From assembly GCA_019422485.1 (NCBI GenBank), contig JAHZDG010000022.1, forward strand, positions 18,676-31,220: DNA of 12,545 nt, given 5' to 3'. The number at the start of each line of letters is the position of its first letter. The first letter of the stretch is position 1. Shown here one piece after another: positions 1 to 7,252 of this stretch. The notes under the pieces were generated by a model, which was not told where the DNA came from, did no database searches, and saw only the letters and a program-made list of their open reading frames with translations. A program made the position numbers and the translations under genes. The DNA is from Alistipes sp. Its GTDB lineage: Bacteria > Bacteroidota > Bacteroidia > Bacteroidales > Rikenellaceae.

Positions 1-1
1 C

Positions 2-85
2 AAATTCAAAAAGGAATTGGCCGGCAAAATCGAAAAGGCAAATCGGGAGTTGTCCGAGATCAAAATGCCGTTCAAAACCAATTAA
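2..85 (+). CDS. C-terminal end of an unidentified protein (partial)
   Basis: An open frame runs in from the left edge and ends at TAA 83-85, leaving 27 residues that are rich in Lys and Glu and would form a charged helix ending in MPFKTN. The composition fits a real protein tail better than the other two frames, and the next gene begins 25 bases later on the same strand. The fragment is too short to assign to a family. It is called coding only from frame, composition and spacing. Confidence 0.5.
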   Translation, partial: KFKKELAGKIEKANRELSEIKMPFKTN

Positions 86-110
86 TTCGATTCTATAATC
101 CTTGGCGCCT

Positions 111-914
111 ATGTCCGCCACCGTACTATATGCGTTTTTGCTGACCCTGATGGCCGGTTTGGCCACAGGGATCGGCAGCGCTATTGCTTTTTTTGCCAAA
201 CATACCGATAAAAAGTTCCTCTCCTTCTCCTTGGGGGTATCGGCAGGGGTGATGATTTATGTCTCTTTTGTCGAGTTGCTTTATGGGGCGCAGGTCGAAC
301 TGACCGCCATGCTGGGAACTCAGACGGGAAAATTGGTGTGTGCGGCTTCCTTTTTCGGGGGTATTTTGATTGCGGCCCTGATCGACAAGCTGGTGCCCTC
401 CAAAGAAAACCCACATGAAGTCAAGAGTGTGGAAAGCATGCAGCATCCCCCTCATGATCGGGGTAAGTTGATGCGTACGGGACTTCTGACGGCGATTATT
501 ATTGCGGTTCATAACTTCCCGGAAGGGATTGCCACCTTCATGGCGTCGGTCAGTTCACCGGGCCTGGGGATTGCTATTGCTTTGGCCATTGCCATTCACA
601 ATATCCCGGAAGGGATCGCGGTGGCCGTGCCGATCTATTTTGCCACAGGCAGTAAACGCAAGGCGTTTTGGTACTCTTTCCTCTCCGGCCTGGCTGAACC
701 GGTGGGTGCCTTGACCGCTTATCTGATTTTGACGCCGTTCATGACGCCCCTTTTGCTCAACAGCGTCTTTGCGGCGGTAGCCGGTATTATGGTATTTATC
801 TCGCTGGATGAACTGCTGCCGGCCGCAGAGGCTTACGGTGAGCATCACATTTCCATTTACGGTTTGTTGACCGGTATGATCGTGATGGCGGTCAGTTTGA
901 TTTTATTAGCCTAA
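111..914 (+). CDS. zupT: ZIP-family divalent metal transporter (ZupT-like)
   Basis: Inner-membrane importer of zinc and other divalent metals of the ZIP/GufA type. The protein is 267 residues, close to the usual ZupT length of about 257-270, and has about eight hydrophobic segments. The two signature helices are clear: HNFPEGIATFMA near residue 136 and HNIPEGIAVAVP near residue 163. Their His and Glu residues form the metal site in this family. The following stretch ATGSKRKAFWYSFLSGLAEP also matches ZupT. A polar loop with His and Lys (about residues 97-119) sits between segments 3 and 4. I start at ATG 111; an in-frame TTG at 102 would add three residues but has no support. No ribosome site is evident, which is common in Bacteroidota. 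No metal-responsive regulator is next to it. Substrate preference cannot be read from the sequence. Confidence 0.93.
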   Translation: MSATVLYAFLLTLMAGLATGIGSAIAFFAKHTDKKFLSFSLGVSAGVMIYVSFVELLYGAQVELTAMLGTQTGKLVCAASFFGGILIAALIDKLVPSKENPHEVKSVESMQHPPHDRGKLMRTGLLTAIIIAVHNFPEGIATFMASVSSPGLGIAIALAIAIHNIPEGIAVAVPIYFATGSKRKAFWYSFLSGLAEPVGALTAYLILTPFMTPLLLNSVFAAVAGIMVFISLDELLPAAEAYGEHHISIYGLLTGMIVMAVSLILLA

Positions 915-976
915 CCTTTTATTTGTGTGTAGGTGGCAGACGATCTCCCTACCCTGTCCATATTGATTCTTTCGTT

Positions 977-2815
977 TTATTGGTAAGGAATGACGGTGGG
1001 TTTTTGTGGAATGAACCGCATCAGCGCCATTCTTTCGCTGTTATCAATGCGGAAATATTGGCTTTCAACCAACCCGTTCTTTCCTAAGGCTACCCCAAGT
1101 CGGACGGTGATCGTGTTAAAAATCAGGTGTTCGTTCTTGATCCGGACGCCAAGGCCAATGGTGCTGTAAAAATCATTTTTGAAAAAGTTCCCGTAATTCC
1201 CGATCAGCCCCATATCCAGAAACCCGAACATGGCAAACCGAAATTCATAAATATGCCAGGGGGTGAAAACGACCGTTTCCGTATTCATCAACAATCGGTT
1301 TTGACCGAATACCCGACGATTGAGTGCTCGTAATTGCATGTCATCCGTAAAACCAATCACTTCCTGATATCCGTCTAGTCGATTCCAGCCCCGGGTTATG
1401 CCGATGGTTACGAACTGGCGGACCGGGTAGCGACGTTCGCCGCGCAAATTGCTGAAATAGCGTAATTCAGAAACCAAGGCAGAACGATAGAATTTCCCGT
1501 CATGATGGTTCAGATAACTTCCCAAACCGATGGAGCCTCCGAAATATCCCAAACGGGTGAAAGTTCCTCCGGAAAGATTTAAACCGATATACCAACGGTT
1601 GCCGAATTCGCCCCAGCTATATCCGGTATTGAGCCCCATTTTGTATCCATAGGCCACGTATTCGTTGATCCCGTATCCGTAAATACGATTGGTGGTCCGG
1701 AAACGTTCTTTGTAGAACCCTACTTCGGTCAGCAGCAGGGTCTCGTTGTGAAAATAGGGATTCAGGTTTTCATTGACCGGTGGACGTTCCAGATAATCCA
1801 GATAGGCTACGCGTCCGCTGAAATAGAGACTGTTTCTCCACGAAGGTATGTATAATGAACGTCCCCCCCAGACATCTACGGCCTGCCAGGTGGTTTTGAT
1901 CGTCGTATCCTGTGCATACATGTGGATCCGTTCTCGTTTGCGCAGAATAGACACACCTACGGCATAGTCTTGGGGGCGAATAAACTCTTTGTTGATATCC
2001 ATGCCGTACTCGGAAATGTCGAAGTGTTTCCAGGCAATCAGTCGGCCGCTGAAGAAACTGCCCGCAATGTTGGGGATCTCATATTCGAGGCCGTTCCCGC
2101 CATAGTCGAATCGGTGTTTCCAGTCGAATGAGGTTTTGATGCTCAGTTTGTTCCCCCAGCCGAATATGTTGTTGTCATAGAGTTCGATGAAGGATTTCCC
2201 ATCACTGCTGAAATTGGCATCGGCACTGATGGACCATTTGTCGCGGGTGATGACATAGATATCGACAACGGTTGAGTCGGGATCTTGAGGAACGACCAGC
2301 ATATTAACGTCCGCGATATAATTTCGGGAACGGATCAGTCGGCGGTTGTTCATCATCAGAGCGGCATTCAGTGTATCTCCGGTCTCAAACAGCAGATCGC
2401 GTCGAATCTGATTTTCTCTCGTGACGACGTGAGTCGAATTGGCAACCCGTTCCGGCCAACGTAACGTTTCTTCCTCATTGAAAACATTGTTCCGATAGAT
2501 GTGGATATTGCCGATGGTGCGTCCCTCGAAACGATCGTAATAGTCGTTTTCTCGGCGCATGAGTTCGCGTTCAGAGGCAGGATTGCGTCGTCGGGTCAGG
2601 GTGCTGCGTAGCCATTTCTTCAGTTTGCCGGATTCGGGATCATCGGGGAAGAGCTGTTTGAACTGAATGGTGTCCGAGCTGAGGCGACCCGATCCTCCTC
2701 CAGTGGGAAATCGGCGAAGGGTATGTGGGGGCGCAGGCTCAGTTGGTGCGATGCCCTGAGCCTGGGATGAAACCGCGACTATGACAGCCAACAATGTGAG
2801 CCAGACGCCTTTCAT
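977..2815 (-). CDS. Omp85/BamA-like outer-membrane beta-barrel protein with POTRA domain
   Basis: Predicted outer-membrane protein of 612 residues. Residues 1-20 are a signal peptide (MKGVWLTLLAVIVAVSSQAQ) with likely cleavage near the Ala-Gln. Residues about 22-95 are polar and probably periplasmic. Residues about 98-192 resemble one POTRA unit: a short strand (IGNIHIYRNNVF), helices containing QIRRDLLFETGDTLN and the LIRSRNYIADV stretch, then a closing strand (VVDIYVITRDKW). From about 195 onward the protein alternates aromatic and polar residues with frequent Gly, Tyr and Trp, as in a 16-strand barrel. Family members insert or secrete outer-membrane proteins or lipids; which of these applies here is unknown. 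BamA itself has about five POTRA units, so this is not BamA. The C-terminus ends in a Pro-rich tail (IPQKPTVIPYQ) rather than the usual terminal aromatic. It is separated from rnfA by a terminator and has its own -7 box. Confidence 0.8.
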   Translation of the reverse strand: MKGVWLTLLAVIVAVSSQAQGIAPTEPAPPHTLRRFPTGGGSGRLSSDTIQFKQLFPDDPESGKLKKWLRSTLTRRRNPASERELMRRENDYYDRFEGRTIGNIHIYRNNVFNEEETLRWPERVANSTHVVTRENQIRRDLLFETGDTLNAALMMNNRRLIRSRNYIADVNMLVVPQDPDSTVVDIYVITRDKWSISADANFSSDGKSFIELYDNNIFGWGNKLSIKTSFDWKHRFDYGGNGLEYEIPNIAGSFFSGRLIAWKHFDISEYGMDINKEFIRPQDYAVGVSILRKRERIHMYAQDTTIKTTWQAVDVWGGRSLYIPSWRNSLYFSGRVAYLDYLERPPVNENLNPYFHNETLLLTEVGFYKERFRTTNRIYGYGINEYVAYGYKMGLNTGYSWGEFGNRWYIGLNLSGGTFTRLGYFGGSIGLGSYLNHHDGKFYRSALVSELRYFSNLRGERRYPVRQFVTIGITRGWNRLDGYQEVIGFTDDMQLRALNRRVFGQNRLLMNTETVVFTPWHIYEFRFAMFGFLDMGLIGNYGNFFKNDFYSTIGLGVRIKNEHLIFNTITVRLGVALGKNGLVESQYFRIDNSERMALMRFIPQKPTVIPYQ

Positions 2816-2891
2816 AAATATCCCCGTATAGTGAGTGGCAGAAACGATCTGAAATGGTTAGGCAGGAAGCCAATGATACTATTTTGCCAAA

Positions 2892-2899
2892 CAAATATA
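2892..2899 (-). promoter_or_regulatory. Putative Bacteroidetes -7 box for the Omp85-like gene
   Basis: Read on the minus strand this is TATATTTG, a perfect match to TAnnTTTG. It lies about 77 bases before the ATG at 2815. I do not see a clear TTTG element about 20 bases further upstream, so only half of the promoter is supported. The position, between the rnf terminator and the gene, fits an independent transcription unit. Confidence 0.45.
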
Positions 2900-3042
2900 A
2901 CCTTTTCAGCCCGAAATTCGTAGGGTTGATTCCGATAAAAGAGAATCGCGAGGCAATGATCGGGGAAGTTCTCTGAGAGAAAGGTGTGAGGCTTTTATGT
3001 GGAGATGGAAAGGCCTGTTCTGAGGCAGCCGATAGGTGCAGA

Positions 3043-3078
3043 AAAAAGAAGGCCTGCTCAAAAGCAGGCCTTCTTTTT
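3043..3078 (-). terminator. Intrinsic terminator of the nadE-rseC-rnf transcription unit
   Basis: A perfect 16-bp inverted repeat (3043-3058 and 3063-3078) with a 4-base loop lies 16 bases after the rnfA stop. The core GC-rich stem is AAGGCCTGCT and the outer part is A-run against T-run, so it would work as a Rho-independent terminator on either strand. It marks the end of the long minus-strand operon and separates it from the Omp85-like gene. Confidence 0.9.
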
Positions 3079-3094
3079 GATATGGTGCGGATGC

Positions 3095-3673
3095 TTACAT
3101 GCGAACCAATCCGGAGAAGCCCATGAAGGCCATGGCCAAGATACCGGCCGTGATCAAAGCGATCGGAATACCTTTCATGGCTTTGGGAAGATTTTCCAGT
3201 TCGAGACGTTCACGCAAACCGGCAAACAGTACCAGCGCCAGCGTAAACCCGATGGCGGTCGAAACAGCATATACAACCGATTCGGCCAAGTTGTATTCTT
3301 TCTGTACCAACAGAATGGCCACCCCTAACACGGCGCAGTTGGTCGTAATCAGCGGCAGGAAAATCCCCAGCGCTTGGTAGAGGGCCGGGCTCACCTTTTT
3401 GAGGATGATTTCCACCATCTGCACCAGCGCAGCAATCACCAAAATAAACGTAATGGTCTGCATGTATTCGATGTGCAGCGGGACCAGAACGAAGTATTGA
3501 ATCAGGTAAGCGGCGATCGAAGCGATAGCCATCACGAAAGTGACAGCCGCGCCCATACCGGCCGAGGTGGACACTTTCGTGGAAACCCCCAGAAAAGGAC
3601 AGATTCCCAGGAACTGGGCCAATACGATGTTATTGACGAAGATTGACCCGATAATAATGATAAAGTATTCCAT
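3095..3673 (-). CDS. rnfA: Rnf electron transport complex subunit A
   Basis: Integral membrane subunit of the ion-pumping ferredoxin:NAD+ oxidoreductase. The protein has 192 residues, the normal length, with about six membrane helices. The start MEYFIIIIGSIFVNNIVLAQ is the RnfA signature and separates it from the related NqrE. Two half-membrane motifs each hold a conserved Cys: LGICPFLG (Cys25) and TTNCAVLG (Cys113). In Rnf/Nqr structures these Cys residues, with their partners in RnfE/NqrD, hold an iron or [2Fe-2S] centre inside the membrane. The gene starts 2 bases after the rnfE stop, so the two are almost certainly co-translated. It is the last gene of the operon and is followed at once by the hairpin terminator. 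Nothing in it looks truncated or altered. Confidence 0.97.
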   Translation of the reverse strand: MEYFIIIIGSIFVNNIVLAQFLGICPFLGVSTKVSTSAGMGAAVTFVMAIASIAAYLIQYFVLVPLHIEYMQTITFILVIAALVQMVEIILKKVSPALYQALGIFLPLITTNCAVLGVAILLVQKEYNLAESVVYAVSTAIGFTLALVLFAGLRERLELENLPKAMKGIPIALITAGILAMAFMGFSGLVRM

Positions 3674-3675
3674 CG

Positions 3676-4263
3676 TTATCTGAGTTTAGCCGTTAATTTA
3701 TTGAAGATAACCAGCAGGTAGCCCAAAGCGATGAAGGCTCCCGGAGCCAGTACGAATACCAACATGGCATCGCCCGGAATGAATTTCATGCCGAAGATCG
3801 AACCCGAACCGAGCATTTCACGGACAGCGCCCAGAATTGTCAGCGACATGGTGAAGCCCAATCCGATGCCCAGCCCGTCCAATGCCGAATCCAGCACGTT
3901 GTTTTTGGAGGCGAAGGCTTCGGCCCGACCCAAAATGATACAGTTTACCACGATCAACGGAATGAATACCCCCAGTGTGGCATACAGATCCGGCATATAG
4001 GCTTCCATCAGCAGCTGAACCACCGTCACAAACGAGGCGATCACCACGATGAAGGCCGGGATCCGGACTTTCCCCGGAACCACGTTTTTAATCAGCGAAA
4101 TCGCCATATTCGACAGCGTCAATACGAACATGGTGGCTACGCCCATCCCCAGACCGTTCATGGCCGAAGTGGTCGTTCCCAGCGTCGGGCACATCCCCAA
4201 CATCAGAACGAAGGTAGGGTTCTCTTTGATGAGCCCTTTGGTCAACAGTTGTAATTTACTCAT
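3676..4263 (-). CDS. rnfE: Rnf electron transport complex subunit E
   Basis: Second membrane core subunit of Rnf, homologous to RnfA in an inverted arrangement. It has 195 residues and about six membrane helices. LIKENPTFVLMLGMCPTLG near the N-terminus carries Cys25, and VVNCIILGRAEAFA carries Cys108; both Cys are expected to join those of RnfA at the intramembrane iron-sulfur site. The RAEAFA stretch is typical of RnfE/NqrD. The ATG overlaps the end of rnfG by 8 bases (ATGAGTAA), pointing to translational coupling. A purine-rich AAAGGAGGAG lies a few bases before this ATG, on the minus strand at about 4268-4279. It resembles a Shine-Dalgarno site but also encodes the Lys-Gly-Gly-Glu of RnfG, so its role is uncertain. 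Confidence 0.97.
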   Translation of the reverse strand: MSKLQLLTKGLIKENPTFVLMLGMCPTLGTTTSAMNGLGMGVATMFVLTLSNMAISLIKNVVPGKVRIPAFIVVIASFVTVVQLLMEAYMPDLYATLGVFIPLIVVNCIILGRAEAFASKNNVLDSALDGLGIGLGFTMSLTILGAVREMLGSGSIFGMKFIPGDAMLVFVLAPGAFIALGYLLVIFNKLTAKLR

Positions 4264-4843
4264 GGCTTTCTCCTCCTTTCTGGTTCAGCGATTGAAATAC
4301 CTTGTAAGCCCGGTCAACAGCGTCGGTAAAGGCGCGCGAACTGATGGTCGAGGCCGTGATGGCATCTACATCGCCACCGTCTTTTTTGACACTCAATTTA
4401 AAGGTAGCCGGGTTTTTCCCTTCGAACTGCACGGAGAAGTTCGATTTTTTGCGTTCCATTTTGTCGCCCAATCCCGGCGTTTCGCTGTGGGAGAGGGTTT
4501 CTACCTTGTAGATCGTTCCATCGGGCAGGAAACCTACCATCAATTTCACCATCCCGCCAAAACCGTTGGGCGAGAAGGTTTCGATGGCGTACCCCACCGT
4601 ATCCGTTCCGTTCAATGCCGGATAGATCACCACTTCTTTCCCATCGACCATTTCGACCTGTTTCAGATCGGCCGGATTGTTGTCGAAAGCGGGCAATACC
4701 TGTGCGATGGCACCGGTTACCTTGGCGGTTTTTGCTTCGGCAATCGGCTCTTCGGTCACTTGATAGACCAGACCCACTGCTGCTGAAGTGACCAAGGTGA
4801 TGATCAGCAGCGTGAGCACCATATTTTTCAATGAACTTTCCAT
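4256..4843 (-). CDS. rnfG: Rnf electron transport complex subunit G (covalent-FMN protein)
   Basis: Flavoprotein subunit of Rnf, anchored by one N-terminal helix (about residues 8-28) with the rest, an FMN-binding domain, outside the cytoplasm. It has 195 residues, a usual size. Features of the family include VGYAIETFSPNGFGG (about 83-97) and the SETPGLGDKM stretch (about 120-129). The flavin-attachment motif is near residues 163-166 and reads TAST within AITASTISSRA; the textbook form is SGAT, with FMN joined through a phosphoester to the last Thr by the flavin transferase ApbE. Thr166 keeps the acceptor position but the two preceding small residues differ. No apbE gene is in the window. It begins 4 bases after the rnfD stop and overlaps rnfE by 8 bases. 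Confidence 0.95.
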   Translation of the reverse strand: MESSLKNMVLTLLIITLVTSAAVGLVYQVTEEPIAEAKTAKVTGAIAQVLPAFDNNPADLKQVEMVDGKEVVIYPALNGTDTVGYAIETFSPNGFGGMVKLMVGFLPDGTIYKVETLSHSETPGLGDKMERKKSNFSVQFEGKNPATFKLSVKKDGGDVDAITASTISSRAFTDAVDRAYKVFQSLNQKGGESHE

Positions 4844-4847
4844 CCTT

Positions 4848-5855
4848 CTACTTCTTTTTAGCCGTTACCGCCCCGAAACGTTTGGGCTTCACATATTTGT
4901 TAATCAAAGGTACTACCGCGTTCATGATCAGGATGGCGAAGGACATCCCTTCGGGATAGGCCCCCCAGACACGGATCAGAATCGTAATCAGACCGATCCC
5001 GATCCCATAGATGGCCATTCCTTTATAGGTCATGGGCGAAGTGACGTAATCGGTTGCCATGAAGATAGCCCCCAGCAGAGCACCACCGGTCAGGATTTGG
5101 AACACCGGATTCATGTAGTGCAGCGGGTCGATCAACCACAGCAGGCCGCTGAATACGAACATTGTTCCCAGTACGAAGATCGGAATATGCCAGGTGATTA
5201 CTTTACGGTAGAGCAAATAGGCAAATCCCAGCAACAGAGCCAAGGCTGCGATTTCCCCGAAAGATCCGGCTTTGAAACCCAGCAACATATCGCCGTAAGA
5301 GATCTGATCGGCGATATCGGCCGTTGTCATACCCCCTTTCAGGGCGCCACGTACAAAGCTCAAAATGGTAGGACCCGAAACGGCATCCACTGCTCCGCCC
5401 ATGGCATTGACACCGGCCGGAGTCGGGAAGGTCGTCATTTGAACCGGGAATGAGATCAGCAGGAATACACGACCCACCAGAGCCGGGTTAAACGGGTTGC
5501 AACCCAGTCCGCCGAACGACATCTTGCCGACGCCGATGGCTACCAGGGCACCGATAACGACCATCCAAACCGGCAGCGAGCTGGGCAGGTTGAAGGCCAG
5601 CAGGACCCCGGTTACGACCGCCGAGAGATCGCCGATCGTAGCCCGTTTCCCCAACAGGAAGCGGGAAATCAAAGATTCGAACAACACGCAGGATGCGACG
5701 GATACTGCCGTTATGATCAAGGCACTCACGCCGTAAACCACCACCGACACGATAAAGGCGGGCAACAGAGCGATCAACACGTCTCGCATCAAACGGGTCG
5801 TCGTCATATTACCGTGAATGTGGGGAGAGGGCGCTATAACTAATTTTTTCTCCAT
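4848..5855 (-). CDS. rnfD: Rnf electron transport complex subunit D
   Basis: Membrane subunit of Rnf, homologous to NqrB, carrying a covalent FMN and forming part of the ion path. It has 335 residues and about nine or ten membrane helices. The N-terminus (VIAPSPHIHG, Thr-Thr-Thr-Arg, then RDVLIALLPA) and the KMSFGGLGCNPFNPALVGR stretch (about 111-129) are diagnostic, as is ATDYVTSPMTYKG (about 267-279). The FMN-attachment motif is at residues 160-163 and reads Ser-Gly-Pro-Thr, in VDAVSGPTIL; the usual form is SGAT. The codons are TCG GGT CCT ACC, so one base change from GCT to CCT would explain it. Thr163 is retained. A 41-base gap separates it from rnfC, the largest gap in the operon, with no visible promoter. 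The lysine-rich end (TAKKK) is probably cytoplasmic. Confidence 0.96.
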   Translation of the reverse strand: MEKKLVIAPSPHIHGNMTTTRLMRDVLIALLPAFIVSVVVYGVSALIITAVSVASCVLFESLISRFLLGKRATIGDLSAVVTGVLLAFNLPSSLPVWMVVIGALVAIGVGKMSFGGLGCNPFNPALVGRVFLLISFPVQMTTFPTPAGVNAMGGAVDAVSGPTILSFVRGALKGGMTTADIADQISYGDMLLGFKAGSFGEIAALALLLGFAYLLYRKVITWHIPIFVLGTMFVFSGLLWLIDPLHYMNPVFQILTGGALLGAIFMATDYVTSPMTYKGMAIYGIGIGLITILIRVWGAYPEGMSFAILIMNAVVPLINKYVKPKRFGAVTAKKK

Positions 5856-5896
5856 TATCGTTTGTTTTTCACTTTTTGAACCAACTTATCCGACGC

Positions 5897-7228
5897 CTAC
5901 GATTTACGCGAGCGAATGATTTTCATCACTTCGGCTTTACCCAGGCGGATGTAATCCAACAGCGGCAAGGCAGCCGGGCAGGTATAGGAGCAAGAACCGC
6001 ATTCGATACAATCGGTGATTTTCAGCGGTTCCAGGTCGGCAAACATGCCTCGTTTGGATTTATTGCTCAACAGGTAGGGCTCCAGTGCCATCGGGCAAAC
6101 CGATACACATTTGGCGCACTTGATGCAGTTTCCGGTAACGGGGCGCAGGGCTTCTTTTTCGTCCAGCATCAGGATACCAGAAGTCCCTTTGGTGACCGAA
6201 GCATCCAGATTGGCAACGGCACGACCCATCATCGGCCCCCCGTTGATCACTTTACGGGCAGCTTCGGGCAGACCTCCACAGTGTTCGATCAGGGCATTGA
6301 TCGGGGTCCCTACCCTAACCAACAGGTTGGACGGGTTCTTCAACGATTTCCCGGTAACGGTCACGACGCGTTCGATCAACGGTTTGTTTTTCTGTACGGC
6401 TTCGTATACCGCCAGCGAGGTGCCGACGTTTTGTACCACAGCCCCTACGTCGATGGGCAGTCCGCCAGAAGGAACCTGACGACCGATGACAGCATCGATC
6501 AGTTGTTTTTCACCCCCTTGCGGATATTGTACTTTCAGCGGAACGACTTCAACGCCCGTGGTCTTGGCACACAATTCGGTGAGGTGTTTGATCGCATCGG
6601 GTTTGTTGTTTTCGATTCCGATAAAGGCTTGTTTGACACCCAAGGCTTTGGCCAAAATCCGGATCCCGATCAGCAGTTCTTCACCGCGTTCCAACATTAC
6701 CCGATGGTCTGCCGTCAGATAGGGTTCGCATTCTACCCCGTTGATGATCAGGTATTCGGCTTTTTTGCCCGGGGGTACCGACAATTTGACCTGAGTCGGG
6801 AAGGTCGCCCCACCCATACCGACGATACCGGCTGCGGCGATTTTAGCGATGATTTCCTGCGGAGTCAGGTTGCACTCTTTAATAATGTCGGGGGTGCGAT
6901 CGATCGAATCGACCCATTCGTCGCCTTCCACACGGATGGTGATGGCCGGACGACGTACGCCTCCCGCATCGGCAACCGGGTCGAGTGAAGTTACCGTTCC
7001 CGAAACCGACGAATGAATGTTAGCGGAAACAAACCCTCCGCTCTGGGCAATCAGTTGGCCGGTTTTGACGACATCCCCTTTGGCCACAACGGCCTGGGCT
7101 GGCGCGCCGATATGCTGCGACAGCGGAATGACGACCACCTCGGGCAGCGGCATCGGAGTGATGGCCGCCTTTCGGCTCAGCTTGTTTTCGGGCGGATGAA
7201 TACCGCCGATTCTGAAACTTTTCAACAT
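5897..7228 (-). CDS. rnfC: Rnf electron transport complex subunit C (NADH/FMN and 4Fe-4S protein)
   Basis: Peripheral cytoplasmic subunit where NAD+ is reduced. It has 443 residues, typical of the clostridial/Bacteroidetes form without the long repeat tail seen in gammaproteobacteria. The N-terminal RnfC domain starts with GGIHPPENK (8-16) and has a barrel-sandwich-like part (about 30-80). The Gly-rich nucleotide site GMGGATFPTQVKL is at about 137-149, followed by NGVECEPYLTADHR (163-176), as in NuoF-like flavoproteins. An SLBB-like region covers about 255-312. Two [4Fe-4S] motifs follow, with Cys368, 371, 374, 378 and Cys407, 410, 413, 417. All eight Cys are intact, so it can pass electrons from RnfB to the flavin. 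The start lies 24 bases after the rnfB stop, and no promoter is visible between them. Confidence 0.97.
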   Translation of the reverse strand: MLKSFRIGGIHPPENKLSRKAAITPMPLPEVVVIPLSQHIGAPAQAVVAKGDVVKTGQLIAQSGGFVSANIHSSVSGTVTSLDPVADAGGVRRPAITIRVEGDEWVDSIDRTPDIIKECNLTPQEIIAKIAAAGIVGMGGATFPTQVKLSVPPGKKAEYLIINGVECEPYLTADHRVMLERGEELLIGIRILAKALGVKQAFIGIENNKPDAIKHLTELCAKTTGVEVVPLKVQYPQGGEKQLIDAVIGRQVPSGGLPIDVGAVVQNVGTSLAVYEAVQKNKPLIERVVTVTGKSLKNPSNLLVRVGTPINALIEHCGGLPEAARKVINGGPMMGRAVANLDASVTKGTSGILMLDEKEALRPVTGNCIKCAKCVSVCPMALEPYLLSNKSKRGMFADLEPLKITDCIECGSCSYTCPAALPLLDYIRLGKAEVMKIIRSRKS

Positions 7229-7252
7229 ATAGCTGTTACGGATTAATTCAAA

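Noticed and set aside
929..952. GTAGG / CCTAC inverted repeat between convergent zupT and the Omp85-like gene
   Set aside because: The stem is only 5 bp with a 14-base loop and no clear T-run, too weak to call a terminator.
2990..3010. TATGTGGAGAT at about 2996, repeated near 12269
   Set aside because: An 11-base match is expected several times by chance in a window of this size, and the surroundings do not align.
4049..4786. Plus-strand frame of 245 residues opposite rnfG and rnfE
   Set aside because: It covers two well-identified genes on the other strand and shows no family features.
5876..6988. Long plus-strand frame of 370 residues opposite rnfC
   Set aside because: It is antisense to a complete rnfC with all motifs, has no recognisable domain, and its composition is that of a reverse-complement shadow.
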